Assembly: GCA_021234155.1 (NCBI GenBank)
Contig: JAJEKV010000015.1
Location: 8,964,458-9,028,457 of the forward strand
Origin: Isoetes taiwanensis
Lineage: Eukaryota > Streptophyta > Lycopodiopsida > Isoetales > Isoetaceae
DNA: 64,000 bases
Direction: 5' to 3'
The position numbers and the translations under genes are program-made. Shown here in pieces: positions 33,461-47,011 of this stretch. Every line of letters starts with the position of its first letter. Within the stretch, counting starts at the first letter, position 1. The notes under the pieces are model-generated. The model worked only from the letters and a program-made list of their open reading frames with translations. It was not told the DNA's origin and did not search any database.

Positions 33461-35350
33461 ACAAACATAAATTCAAGAAAGGCACCAAAACCAAACAAAT
33501 AAAACTCAACAAACCCAAAGGTGGAATTTGAAGAAGAGGATTATGATGAATTAGGAATTCCGTAAATATCAAAAAGAAACTAGCAGATGGAAATACCAAG
33601 CTCAAGACATTTCGCGATAAGTCAACTGGGCGTTGAGCCCCCAAGGAACACATCATGAAAAGAAGAAAAGGAAAACCCAAAGGTGGTAAAGACTTGTAGA
33701 AGAAGCTAGACTGAAGAACACAATTATGGCGGCGAAAATGAAAGTGGAAGAAGTAGAAGAAATAGCTAACAGCTTGAACATGAATACATCATGGCAATAC
33801 TAGAGGATGAGATACCCCCAAAGTTATGAAGATGTACAAAAGCGTTGATAGAGATAAGTGGATAGCAAAATATGAATGATGAGTTCAAGTCGCTTTGAGG
33901 ACACCAAAAATATGAACTTGTAAAGTCAAATGGTAAGCACAATATCATTAAAGAAATGGTTGTTCGTAATTAAATTAAATCCGTGATGGAACAAAGAAAT
34001 TTAAAGCTAGGTTGGTGGCAATGTATTATACACGTAAGAAGGGAAGAGATTATGATGAAACTTATTCCTAATCGTTAAATCGACAAGCACGTAATATTGT
34101 TGGCCATGGCTAAATGCAATGAAACCTGACATACATCACATGGATGTTAAAACAAAGATTTTTAAATGCAACATTAGAAGAGGAAGTATATCTAAGGCAA
34201 CCCCTGTGTTATGAACAAGGTAAAACATGATCCGAAACTAAATAAAGTAATGTATGATCAAGCAAAATACCAAGGAATGGTACTTGACAAAAGAAGAAGG
34301 CTTTTAATAAACTACATAATGTGATGGTAACCTTTACAGATTGAACAAAACAAAGAATATTGTATCATTGCCCCTTTTATGTAGATGATTTATCATGGTG
34401 GCAACCTCACTCAACATTCTAAACAAAATGCAGCGGCATTTTAAAGTCCGTGTTTCAAATGACCGAATTAGGGAACTAAGGAAATTTTGGGGACCGTAGG
34501 TGGTCAAGCAAGGATGAAAATGGCTAAATTAGATCAAGCAGCATATAGAGAATATGCTTAAAAGGTTTAACTTGGGTTGAGGCCAAACTCGCTAAAATAC
34601 CTATGATCCTGTGACATAGATTGGACTCATATCCAGCACTAACCTATGAGGATATTGCAAAGATGGAAAAAATGTACCCTATCGAGCTTTGATTGGTTGT
34701 TTACTTTATTTTAGCAAATAGCACTCGACCCCGATTGCTTTGCTTAGTAAAATATTTTGAGAAGAAGAAATGATGCTACACATGAACATTGGGAGGTCGC
34801 TAAAATCTTGCAAGCTGAAGTATTTGGAAGGATACTCAAAAATCAAGGAATATGCTATGACTCTGTGACTTGACTCAGGCCATGTTTCAAAGGATGTGAT
34901 TGGGGAGATGATCTCTACTAAGATCAACCTCGGATATGCTATTTTCTTTTGGTGATGAGTGATTACCCGAGATGCAAACGTTTATAGCAATGAGTTCTAT
35001 AAGGTAGTATGTCGTGATCTCACGGTAGCAAAAGAAATCGTGATGGCTAAGAAGATTGATGGATGAACTAGGTTGTGAAACAAAACAAAATCCCACAATA
35101 ATATGGATGATAGCTTTCAAAGCTGCAGTTATAGTGAAAAAATCATACCAGCATGATAGAACCAAGCAATATGAACTAAGCATCCATTCTATAAGGGACT
35201 TGGCGTAAAGAAAAGCAATAGAGATGCTTTATTTGGATACCATCAAGTTGGGCGGATATTTTTACCAAGGCTCCGCTCTACAAGTAAGTAAATTCAATGG
35301 ATTTAAGGCAAAGTTACATTGGTAAAACCAGAATGCAGTTTATGGAGTTG
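33461..35350 (+). pseudogene. pol: copia reverse transcriptase and RNase H, degraded
   Basis: The linker and RT follow the integrase. MDVK at about 34143 and HIHHMDVK-type context precede EEEVYLRQP (about 34180), and FYVDDL (34375-34392) contains the catalytic YVDD. SLNILNKM and HFKV follow. RNase H pieces include YLEGYSKIKEYAM (about 34825), NEFYKVVCR, KKSNRDALFG and a DIFTKAL-like end (about 35255) that closes copia polyproteins. Many stops interrupt it. Confidence 0.85.
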
Positions 35351-35396
35351 TTATGGAGAAATTCATGGAACCCCCTCAAGAAGATTCAGTCAAGAG

Positions 35397-36206
35397 CATA
35401 CAAAACAATAATGTTATTTGAGTACAAGGTTATCATGTGAAGATGGCTATCATTTGTATGGATCTAACTATGAGAAGCAGTAAGGGCGAGTGTAGATCAA
35501 CATGATCACAAGTTGGTCGCCTAATGTACCTATAAGAAGCAAAGGGCGAGGTTACCTTGCTGCACTATGACCTAATCTAAATGTGCAAATGAGATGGTGG
35601 AGCTACCAAGTTGTTTGATACCCGGTTCATCACCAAGGGTAAGACATTGATTGAAATATTTAATATGAACATTATCTATTAAGGAAAATTTGATTCAATG
35701 GTCTAAAAGCTCGCTTGCAATCGCTTTGTCCCTCAGGGATATTGGAACACAGCCATTTCATGAACTTGTCCCGTGGGATACGTGACTCGGGATTGGAAAA
35801 ACTGATTAGAAGTCCCATAACCGCTTCTGAGTGATGTATATATCTTGAGAATGCTTAATGGCCGTGAGATCAAGTAGAGGAGATCGATAGCACCTAAGAT
35901 CCGCAGAAATGGCCGTGAGTCAACTATGCTAAGGCTACTTGGTCACAACCCGAGGAATGGAATTATTGCTACAAGATTCTATGGTTGAATAGTTCATTAC
36001 ATTATTTGGACAATCATTATATTGACTATAGGTGTTTCTAGAATGATTTCTAGAAATTTGAACAAAGATATTGAGTACATGTTCTAGAGAAAATTAGTGA
36101 CCATATTGTGGCTTTTCTCAGATCATTATTGTAACTCTATTATAGTTGCAAATCTTAAGCAGACATTTGAGTGCATTATTGTTGTGTGCAATATCTTGAA
36201 AACCAT
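35397..36206 (+). repeat. copia 3' LTR
   Basis: This is the direct-repeat partner of 19350-20153. It contains small insertions relative to the 5' LTR and ends AATATCTTGAAAACCA, after which the SINE-like tail begins. Confidence 0.85.
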
Positions 36207-36250
36207 CGCTGGCGTTGACGTTAAAATACTATCTATCTATCTATCTATCT
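36207..36250 (+). mobile_element. 3' tail of the SINE interrupted by copia
   Basis: GCGTTGACGTTAAAATAC followed by TATC repeats (to about 36250) abuts the copia 3' LTR. The same GACGTTAAAA-plus-microsatellite ending is seen in the SINE at 18742 and the LINE 3' ends. Confidence 0.5.
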
Positions 36251-39200
36251 TTTGTTGTTCCACTGATTAGCGACTTTAATTATCAGTCATTTTTTCGTGG
36301 AACAAGACCACTGGCCTTAAAAATGGTTGTTGATTTCTCACAAGAAGAGTACTCCTTTTATGGCTTCGCTTGTCCGCTTGTTCAAAAGGAAAGTCCCTGC
36401 GCTTGTGTGGAAAACAAAAAAGAAAGCAAAGGATTGGGTGGCCAATTTAAAACTGGAGAAGTGGGCCCGGCGATTTAGGGCCATTTTCATAGAGGTTTAG
36501 GTCCAATGGACTATGTAACACAACTATGGTTCTTCAAGAATGCTTGTGCAGGACAAGATTTTAGGCCTGCTCGGGATCTATGGTTGTGGCTTTAATTCTG
36601 CAAAGTCACCTAATAGGCGATACCCCGTGAGCTTTACCCAAAAATTGAACTGCCGAAGAAAAGACGACAAAGAATAATGCAAAAGCAAAGTATTAATATG
36701 TGATGTTCAAATTTGTTTTATGAAATGATTTCATACAAATTTTATTCTATGGATATATATATGTAATGATTGTGTGGAAGGGTTTGTTAAGGGTAGGCTT
36801 GGTCATAGACTTTTGTTTGGTCGCCGGATTAGAAAGAAGTTGTAGGATGTTGCTTAAGTGGCAAGTTGTTGCCAGTTTGGTTAGAAGGTGCGGCTGCATA
36901 TGTTGCTTGTCTATTGGTAGAGTTTAGTGTATAGTTGCTCTTAGTGTTCTAGTTTCTAAAGGGTCAGAGAAAAGATTTGTTGTTCTAGTTTACACTCTTG
37001 CTTATAGGTGGTCACGGCCACTTGCAACGGAAAAAAAAATAGCATTTTTTATGATGTAATAATGGCCGCTTAAAAGATAAGTTACAAGGTTCTGCAGGTT
37101 GAATGCACAGATAAAATTGGAGTTCCTTTCTTGCATCAAAATGGTTTATTTGTAGTTAGCAATTAACGTTGGACCTTTATAGTTTGAGGAACTTATCGCT
37201 GGGAAATGCCTCTTTTGCAGAGAAACTAGCTTATCTATATAGTAGTGATCAATGGAAGGAAAGAGAAGTTGCACTTTTGGATTTAGGTGCCGCCATGCAT
37301 GGGGTGTATAAATGAGTACATGCTTAACTGGTTGCCTTTCTAGCCCCGGAAGCTTCATGGCAAATACCATGCTGATCTCTTTGCTTGTCATATTATGCCC
37401 TCGGGCAAGTGCGTACTATGTCACTTTGTTAGATTTGTTGCGATAAACATCCTTGTGTGCAAAGAGATTACATGTCGGATATTGTCACATGCAGATGGAT
37501 AGTTCAGTTGGTTCCCTTTGCTTGTAAAAAGATAATTGATTATTGCAAGTACATGGATTATTTTTGTTTAGTGTCATGTCAAATATCTTGCTAGTATCAC
37601 AAGGCATCATGGCATTTAAATGGGCATAACCAAATTGATGACTTTGCAAATCCGGCCTTCTTCACAAATAGTTGTATAGTAATAAACATGCAAAAAGGCA
37701 AAGATGCTCGGCATTTGCAACTCTTGAAGAGGCAATAAGATCAAGTAAGTTCTCCGAGAGTGAAAATAAAATATTGTCTTATTTTTTAACACCTTCTTTA
37801 GAAGTCAGGAACTTGCTGTTTAACATTTGGAACTTTTTCAAAGATCCATGTTTGTTCTAGTAAATATTAGGTATGTTTATTGACTAATGCGTGGAATACT
37901 ATTATTTTAAAACATATATTCTGCCTACAATTGTTTGTCATATTTGTGCATGCTATATTTTCAGCAGGAGAATCATAGTATTTCCATATGATGCAAACTT
38001 TCTCTTGGCGATGCGTTTTAGGGAAGCTTTTGGTGAAGTGTGTGTCCGCTATTGAAGGTTAAGAGATCTATTTTCTCAACCAAGACACCATAATTTCAAT
38101 ATGATGACTAGCCGCTTTCATCATGAGAATCCAAGAAGCGGGCCATCGTAAATATGGAAATAAAGGATGAGATGCAATCGCCAACTAGTATGACTCAAGC
38201 AAATGATGGCCTGCAAGCACGCCTGATCCGTAGATACACATGTTCGCTTTAATTGTAAGGGTTGTTTTAGAGAGTTTTTTAGTGGATGATGCATCTTTAC
38301 GTGCGCCATACATGGAGGAATCAAATCCAAGTCTCAAAATCCTTAACTTGTTGAGCTATCAAATCTTATTCCCGATAAGCCACCTGTTCTTAAGCTTGGT
38401 TAACAAAAATACATGTTTCCAGCCTTCATTACTCAAAAGAAATGAAAAAGTGTACATGGGAATTAAAACTTAGTGGAGAAACTGCCAGAGGCAAACCACT
38501 CAACCACATGCAAGACAATAGAGAGTACAAATATATAGATAGTATAAATACTATAAGTAAGTGTGAATCTAAATGTAACGCCCCCGATGACACCTTTTTC
38601 AACAAAGCCATGAGTTGCATCTATTGATAATATGATAATGAGCATCATGAAGGACATAGGCATCCGAATGCCACTCTTTGGAAGATGAAGTGATGCCTTG
38701 TTTTTCAAATTGACTAGGGAATCTAAGTTGATAAATGGAATGCCTTTTCACGCACTAGACCAAACTTGGATAAAATGCCGCAAGAAGACATGTTGACTAT
38801 CCAAATTACAATTGAAGATGCCTAGAAGCTTCCCCGCCATACAAAATTAACATGCAATATAAAAATACTAGCCAATACCTAACTGCTCTGGCCCCGCTGC
38901 ATCCAGAGAGGCAAGTCAGTCAATGGATGTAGATAGAGGGCATCGGATTGCGTCGAGTATCATCTAAAGGAATCTAACAACACCAGATGTGGCTCCATGA
39001 CAATAGGATGAAAATAGAACAAAATATGCACAATATCTAATGCACTAAGTAGTCCCCCGAGAAGAGAGCCCATTGAAAGAGAGCCTTAAAGGATGGAGAG
39101 CCAACTAAAATGCACCTCCTGTATGATAAAGATCATCCATATAAACCAAAGATATTCACCTTTACTTTTGTAGAAGAAATGAATCATCCCAAACCCCCTA

Positions 39201-40939
39201 CATTTTTTTGTAGAAGAAAGTACTTATGCTTTGGCCGGAAAATGAATTTGTGAGGCATTTGTAGTGGAAAAAGGAACTTGACTACATTTATGTTTGCTCT
39301 TATAACGTACCCCAAGGTCACTACATGCCATTATCACCATATATATGTTCAGCACAATACGCGCTACCTCAATTGTATCTATCCGTAGCCCACTTCCTAT
39401 AAAATAAGGCAGCGGTGTCATGAAAGACCATGCAACAATGAATTTTCAATTTGTTATAGTTTCCTACAATCAACCCTCAAGATGTTGGAATTATGCCAAT
39501 CCCATGGTGCAAGTTTGACCGGTGCTTTTAGAGTATGGGGCTAGTATAAAGGAGGATAATTGGAAGAGCAGGTTTCTTATGTTAGAGTTTTGTCCACAAT
39601 GGCGCAGTTTTAGTTTTTTTCTTCTTCCTTCTATTAGGTGCATGACGCACTGCTGCGGCTTACCTCGCAGTTGTTATTTTTAGATACTTTCTAAGACATG
39701 ATAGCACATTCCTACAATGTCTAGGACTTTCTACTATTGATTGCCACTAGGGCATTGTAGAATGTCGTGATAAGGTCCGTGACATTACACATCACAAATT
39801 TCCTTTATATGTGCCGCTTATGGCATTCAATATAATGCTTGGATAGCCCAATTATTTGTATTGTTCTTCGATATATTGTGGGGTGTTTACGCTTACAGAA
39901 ATCTATTGTGTAGCACATTAGATACGACATATCAACTTCTTCACTATTCAGAACCATCCAACAAGTTTCTGGTTGGCATTTAATAAGCATTACATTTATT
40001 TTTTGTTCAATCAATATAGCATCATAACTATTAGCGGGATGATGGTTTGTATTCAACTTACCAAGTAATTATAGATAGCAAAGATCAACACTGCATGTCG
40101 GTTCACCTAACAAAAAATTTAGAATGTTTGCTCTAACATTTGCATCGGGCTTGCCCAAAGAACTTGCTCTCTTGTTGCATCATGATACGAGGCAAAAGAC
40201 CAGTTTCTAACATTACAAATAATGGATATGCTTGATCAGTTGCACAAAACATAAGTCTCTTTTTTCAATGAAGACCCTAGCATCAGAACTCAAGACGGAG
40301 AAGCTTCAACAACTTGTATCTACAATAAAATTTCAACTTTTAAATTCGCCAGTAAAGAACATAATCATAATAGAAAATCAAAATTGATTTGCATAAATTG
40401 ATTGAAGAAAGTGTATCTAAGGACTCCAAAACAACAAACCCCACCCACCATATAGGCTAAACAAACAACAAACCCCAAAGGGTTTGAGGGTGTAAATCTC
40501 AGCAATAATAAGCTTGCTTCACAATCATGAAGACAAAGTGCCGGGCAGGATCAGTGGAGCGTAATTGAGAGTTTATGATACCTCAACATAAGATGCTGTT
40601 AGATAAGATGCCAGGTTCTAATCGCACGTACCGCTATTATAGCAATTGTTGAAAACCAACCTCGACCAAATAGGCACACGCTAAGTGCGCCCAGAGAAAT
40701 CCTCGTGAATGCAGCATATTGTCCAAAAAGCTATGCGGTGCAAGGGATAGAACGTGAAACACGCATCAATGCCCACGACAGCATCCGAACATTGAGATCA
40801 TCCCGCAACAACATCACTGCACAACAAAAGAGCCGAGACCGCATCAAATTCAAAAGCTTCCAGGTCGCGCATCCAGCTATGAATTTCATGTGAAGGTCAC
40901 CAATTGCTGTAGCCAGGATAACCATGATCTAATATTATA
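36251..40939. other. 4.7 kb anonymous spacer
   Basis: No gene or element is recognised. Short frames occur (minus 37391-37146, minus 40056-39805, plus 40705-40893) but none resembles a known protein. The minus frame at 40056-39805 is protein-like in composition and could be an exon or an old transposon piece. TAGTTCAGTTGGTTCCC at about 37500 looks like an isolated tRNA box A, without box B. Confidence 0.4.
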
Positions 40940-43299
40940 GTTGTGGCTCTTCCATCCCTCGGCTTGCACCCCTTCTTCATCACCTCCTTCCTCTCCCAGG
41001 CTGCCTCCCATCCTTCCCACCGACCACCCTCACAACCTGCCTGCCCCAGACCTTCCAACCGCGGTACCCCATGCTGGCCTTCGTTTCAGCCCACCGCACC
41101 CTCCCTGTGTGCTAGGTTTCTGTGGGGTAACCTGGGTAGGATACTCTCTACCACTTATCTCTACATCCTGTCGCATTTTCTATGTTAGCTTGTCGGGAAA
41201 GTTACCAGAGTCAAGGTGTATGATAATTCTGCATGCTTGTCTTTGTTTCAAAGGCTCAAATCTGCTGTTTTCCGCTGTGTGTTGGGCTTTAAAAGGTTCC
41301 TTCTTCTTCCTTCTTTAGCTATAGCCCTACTTATGCCGCTGTTGGCCCTGGCCACGCCGGGTAAGCTGGAAAGGTGTGTGTTGTAATTTTATTGAAAGCC
41401 ACGGCAGTTTTACTAATCCACCCTAGTTCCCGAGCAGTGTTGTTGATGGAAACCACAATTGGGCTTAGGATCAAGCGTGATGTTTTAGTGGGTATTCATT
41501 GGTCTCTGGGCTTTGGCGCGCACTTTGATCTGGCCATATCTCGCAAGATCCCAGGTCGATTTTCATGCTTGGGCTTGTTGGAAAGCTGGTCTTAAGATCT
41601 TCCAATAGTCATGGTACCTGCATGCTCGGCTTTGTTTCTGTGCTCAAATTGGCACTTTTCCCGGCTGTCTTCAGGGTTTCAGCAAACGTAGACACTTCGA
41701 CGCGATCAGATTCTCACATCCCCAGGTCGATTTTTATGTTAGGGGTTTGTTGGAAAGCTGATTCCCAGAGAGCTCCTTCAAACGCGTATGATACCCTACG
41801 TTTTGCACTTTTATTTCTAGTGCCCAAACCTGCACTCTTCCGGCTGTGTGCTATAGGGTTTTTGTGGGCGTTCTAAGACACACCAGATATCCAGTCACGC
41901 CGTTTCATGCCCCCAAGTCATGGCCACAGACATGTTCCGCGGTGTGGACCCACACTTGGTTGGGTGAGCTACCTCGTACTGCCACTAACCCATCCCGAAG
42001 GCTCCAACACACCAATCCACCTGCTGACCACCAGCAAGAGAGCTCCTCCTGGGAAGATTCATGAAGCGAGGCTACCAAGGAAGAGGCCTCTGCAGAGGGA
42101 GACGCCTTCCATGAAGAGGGAGGCTCCAGCTGCTCCAGCTTCACTCCGCAAAGTGCCATTGCAATCCGCCACCGAATCCTTGGAGCCGTGATTCAGCGAG
42201 GGTTGAGGCTAATAGCAGAATGCTTTGGCAGTGCCTCCCCCGACAGTGTCATGTCCTGCGCCAAGTTTCAAAACACAACTCAGTCTGGAGGATCGCATTG
42301 CGCATGATAGCATCCACCGCCACAATTTGGATGCATTAAAGAATACCAGCGCTATGAGGGCGTAGATGACCGTGGTTGGCAAACATGGCTGACGCAGACA
42401 GAACCGTAGAGCAGAGACACTCAGAACCCGCTCCTGATCCGTGCCGAGGTTGAGGAGGCTGGCCACGCAGACGCAGGAGCACGATCGCTCTCCTCATGTA
42501 GGTTGGGTGAGGCCGCCACCGTGGAGTACGCATTCCAAAAGCGTTGCCACAGCAGAACCGAGCTTTGAGCAAGGATTTAGCACGCAGATCGGAGCGCGGA
42601 TGTACGCTGCCTGGAAGAAGCGCAAGTGGGCCTCCATGTCGCAGGCACATGAGCAACTCCTCCATTGCACTGGTGGTATGCAAGAGCATGACAACGCTTC
42701 GCAGCCGAAGCTCCGTACTCCGGAGAACAAAACCACAAAGAAAGAATACACCAACCCCGCTAACCCAATTTCAACCTACGTGACGCCAACCTGGAAACAC
42801 ATATGCTGCCACATTATCGATCACGCTGGCCGCCACCACCCTGGGCTGCGCTTACGCTCTTATGCCTCACCCACTCAACCACACTGCGCCGTGGAACGGT
42901 GGAACAGACTTCCAGGAGTCGAATGTGGTAGTGCGAGGCTTTGACGGAGGAGTCGGAGAACATCTCACTTTACCCGCATACGCATCTTGGACCTGGCGAT
43001 GTTCCCAGCGACTCGCAGGACTATCGAGCGCGCAGTCGCTGGCGGAATTCGCTTCGGGACGTGTGGTCATCTTCGCTGGGGCTGAGAGCGCAAGCGTAGC
43101 GCGGGCTTAACTTCCGCTGTACGGGTTAAGAAGGACGCTCGCGACGTTGATCGGATTTGACCCCAGCGACGTTAGCAGATCTGGCATGGAGCTGCCAGTC
43201 GTGGACCGCCATGGAGGGGCAAATGGCCGGGTCCGGAAGGATGCGAATTCGTGCAGCCAAACAGTGTGGATGCTAGTAATTCGCCCCTCAAGTCCCTCT

Positions 43300-44450
43300 C
43301 AGGCCCTACGCCAATCGTGCATTCACATTCTCGCTTCCCCGGACCACCACTACCATTCGACCTCGGCGGCGATGCATGCCACTAAATAGGGATCGTGGCT
43401 CGCGGGTATCCGGAATTGCCGTGGGTTTTCCATGGCGTATGGGGACAGCTCTCAATTCCGCCGCCATGGACATGGACTCATCTTCTCATGGAAACATGGG
43501 AACATGCCGCGGGTCACAAAGGCTCCGGGATTTTAAGCCAGATACCAACAGCTTACTCCGCCTTTCAATGAGTGCACCGAAACGAGGACACACGGAGGAA
43601 TTGGCGTGTTACTACCGCACAGCCTTTGGCCCACCGGCTCCCCTCGCAAGCGCATTGCCACAACGATACCGCGGGTCGAACTTTACCACACGCATTGATG
43701 TGGATGTGCGTAGAGCCCTATGTCGACGAGCATGATGACATACGCCAGCATACGCATAATTGGGCAAGGTCATGTTGCTTGGAGATTTCAATGCGCCCAT
43801 CGTAAGGCGAAAGCATCATCCCAAAATTCGCGACCTCTAGCCGAGGATGTAAGGCAAATGGACCCCGCAGAGAGATGGTTTGGCCAAGGGCCGATGACGC
43901 TCGTGACACTTTGCATGGCCTGGCACCGGGCCGTTGTCGGGCAAGATTCTTTGACCCGGTCATTTGCAATGGGTCGGCACAGCGGGTCGCCCCTCCGAAC
44001 CGCCAATTTGTAGACAGGAGAACCAGGGGCTGCACCTCGCGTGGTGGGATTACGCTAGCAGACGAAAGCAATCGCCTACACTTGATCACTCTCAAGCTTC
44101 GACGGACAGGGTCGACGAGGAAGTAGACCCCACCATCAGCCCCTCGTTTACAGATAGATTAAGTGCGCCAACGGGAAAGAACATTGCCCTTAACACCCCA
44201 TGTACCACGGCTATGCGCTTTGGACTATGATCGTGGCGCGTCTATATGTAGGATGCTTGAGCATGAGTCGGCCGAGTGCCGCGAACTCCCCACACTTCAA
44301 CAAGCACAGAGGCCTGGAACCAAATCTTTTGAGGGTAGGGGATGTGATGTTTTGGGAGAGGCCGCGCCGACGATCCACAGGGCCGCAACCACCTTCCCTC
44401 GCGAATCACCGGGTTCGATGATCTAACGTCGAGTCAAAACGATGGTCCGG
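43300..44450 (+). pseudogene. LINE endonuclease domain, degraded
   Basis: MLLGDFNAPI (43772-43801) matches the GDFN box of endonuclease/exonuclease/phosphatase-family nucleases that nick DNA in target-primed reverse transcription. DRGASICRMLEHESA (about 44230) lies where the C-terminal half would be. Several frame changes are needed to join the pieces. Confidence 0.65.
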
Positions 44451-46100
44451 CCAAGCGCCGGACTCCCCACCATTCGCTCAAGGTGCCGCCTCGCATTAAT
44501 ACCGGCCTTCCTCAAGACCAAGAAATCCTCGTACCTTGCGAAAGCACTGAATGATGTTTGGTCTTCTAGACCGCCACCCTAGGGCCTCGGAGAAAGGTCT
44601 TGGAGTAAGCCCGGATGTTTCAATGAAATATTAATTCCTGAACAATGGGTGAGATACTTGCGCCACTGTGATGACCCAATGGGGAAGCCGGCACCGCATT
44701 CACCGCCACGTGTGCCTAGCACCGGTCATTATCGCAAGGATGTCATAATGGGCCCGCAACGCCGCCAATCCGAAGGCGCCAGATTGGACGGTATGCGTGT
44801 GTGAGCTTTCGCGGGGCTGCCCCCACGGTGCTGCTCACGCGACTCTTCACCGTGGCAGTACTTTCGCGACTGACTACCCAAGAGCTAGCCCATATAGGGG
44901 CCCATAGCCCAACTATCGCACTACATTATGTCAGCTCGCGTTTTGCCAAGTTGCTTGTTCCCGATTCTTTGAGCTACGATTGACACTTTGGGCGTAGGAT
45001 GGAGAAGTGCGTCACGCCAGCAAGGCTTCCTTCCCAGAGATTCTACTATTGACCATATCTTCACTCTCATAACACTCATAGAGGATAGCCGAATCGACGC
45101 ATTTAACTGCATCGTTGCTTTGTGGATTTCGCGAAAGGCTTATGACACAAAGGCTCTGATAAGTCAGGGGACAGATTGAGACAAAATTGGGGACCCCGCC
45201 GACTCTGCGTATCGCTATATACGCATCTATACGCAGGCTTGCTCCGTCGCCTTCACACCGCTCTGGGAGCCCCTGTTATAGCATTGGGGTGCCAGTATTG
45301 CCCTCTATCCCCCACGGCTTGTACATTGACCGCCTAGAAGAATGGCTAGTCGAGCACTTGGGGGAGGCGCCAGTTGATGCACCACATAATCCCAAGAACT
45401 CATATACGATGATGTTGACCTGCTCGCATATACCCCGTGAGGACATGCAACGCCACCGATGCTTTGGACACTTTTCGCCAATTCAATCGACATGAGAGTT
45501 AACTTGGCTAAGACAAGGTGTGCTGGTCCCATCATCCCCGCACTCCACGCTTCCCCATTCACTTACCTGGGGCGTAGTGGAGGTGGTCGGGCTTTATAAG
45601 TATTTGGGCATTGAGTTTTCTACTACTACACACCGATGCATCCATCGTTTACTGGGTCACCAGCAGCCGGAAAGCCTCAGATGCAATGCAAAACAACAGC
45701 CACAAGGCGTAGCCAGATGCATGGGGTCACCAGCACAATTTGTTCAGGCCTTGGTTGAACCGGGTCCTCCCTATATGTGTGTGGGGCCGCTGATATCCCT
45801 CGCCAATTTGGAACGACATCTAGAGCGTGTACGTAAGGCCTTTTCTTGGCCCTACACCGGGAGTGAAATCCATTTCGGCCCCATATCGATCTTGCCCGTG
45901 AGACGCTTCCTTCCATTATAGAGGGTCACTGAACGGGCCACACTATTTACTTCCGTAAGGTGGTGGTTATGGATGAAGCCCGTTGCCCAACCTTGCTTTG
46001 GCAAGGGCTTAGTCCAAGACTGACTCAAAGCCTGCTGGAAAGACAAGCAAGCCCAGTGGTTCTCGGCTGTGGAATGTGCAGGCACAACGTGATGTGGACC
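44450..46100 (+). pseudogene. LINE reverse transcriptase, degraded
   Basis: RQQGFLPRDSTIDHIFTL (about 45015) is the QxGFxxGRSTxDH box. NCIVALWISRKAYDT (about 45105) corresponds to the FxDFxKAYDT catalytic-A motif with substitutions. YDDVDLLAYT (45405-45434) is the YADD catalytic-C motif with one residue missing. YKYLGIEFS (about 45595) is the usual post-catalytic block. The enzyme is surely inactive as read. Confidence 0.8.
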
Positions 46101-47011
46101 AGTGCATACACTGAAGGAACGCTGCTTTGAAGCAAAGATTTTGATGCTTGCTTCATGGCCAAGCTTTGGGATGCAGAGGCCCCGGCTACATGTCAAGGTG
46201 GCAAATTATCGAGAAGAAAGTTAATCCCATGCTCACGGGGGCCCACCACTCACTACCCGCGCACCCATCTACCCATGAAAAAGCGCAGTGATTGCTTCCA
46301 TTCGCATTGTGTGCACACCACCTCCGCAGATTGAGACATGGAGATGGATTCGGAGCCGCGCGGAGGACAGAGTCCGCCCTGCCGCCAACAGTAGGCCATT
46401 GAGGATGAAAGTCACGCCTTCGTGCCTGCTCGCTGCATTTGTTATTATCCTGCCTCTAGATGTTCTGCTAGTTGTGCCCATCGCCTTGCATGAGCTACCG
46501 AAAGCACGGCCTGAGGGCTTGTTGGGATCAGACCGGGAGGTAATGGATACGCGGACTCAATTATGCCCCCGTCCACATTAACCTCAAATTGCATTTCTGT
46601 GATTATGTATATAATCAGGTAAAGATGTCGCAAGATCCTTATTATTACTAAGGTTTTTTCCTAAACCTTCTGGCTGGGGGTTTTAATCCTCGTAGTAATA
46701 CCGCCGCTCTTTGTACTTGGGTCCCATAGGCCGCTTGGTCTCCAAGTGGGACTATAAAATCATATTCTATTCTATTCTATAGTGTAAACTTGGAACATCA
46801 TATTTCTTTTCATATTTCTTTTTGTGTCATTTTGGCATTCCTCAATTCAAGATTTTAAAAATCACCTAACATCTTTTTGCAAATTAGCCAATTTTCCAAT
46901 GGCTATCTTCATTGTAAAACCAAAGATACATTTAGAGGGAATAAAACCATTGTCCAAAATTCTACTATAAACTCAGCCTATATACATTTAAGCATAAAAC
47001 ATTGTCATATA

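Larger units (their letters stand above)
19350..36206 (+). mobile_element. Ty1/copia LTR retrotransposon, split by a gypsy insertion
   Basis: Two similar LTRs (about 19350-20153 and 35397-36206) enclose gag, protease, integrase, reverse transcriptase and RNase H in the order PR-INT-RT-RH that defines Ty1/copia. Removing the gypsy element at 21329-32310 gives a copia element of about 5.9 kb. All coding regions carry stops and frameshifts. A plausible initiator-Met-tRNA primer site follows the left LTR. The exact LTR ends are uncertain by a few bases. Confidence 0.9.
40940..46776 (+). mobile_element. Non-LTR retrotransposon (LINE), degraded
   Basis: The element is nearly 5.8 kb on the plus strand and GC-rich against AT-rich flanks. 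It contains an apurinic-endonuclease motif (43772), LINE-type RT motifs (about 45010-45930) and a 3' end GGGTCCCATAGGCC, TTGGTCTCC, GTGGGACTATAAAA followed by (ATTCT)n. ATAGTTGTGG at the left junction and ATAGTGTAAA after the tail may be an imperfect target duplication. The pentanucleotide tail differs from the poly(A) of classical L1, so the clade is left open. A first ORF (about 41.9-43.1 kb) is not readable. Confidence 0.85.

Noticed and set aside
37490-37540. A tRNA gene
   Set aside because: A box A-like TAGTTCAGTTGGT is present, but no box B, anticodon arm or cloverleaf can be formed.
40941-41318. 125-codon proline-rich plus frame as a host gene
   Set aside because: It is at the 5' end of the LINE and most likely part of its leader or first ORF; overlapping frames are equally open.
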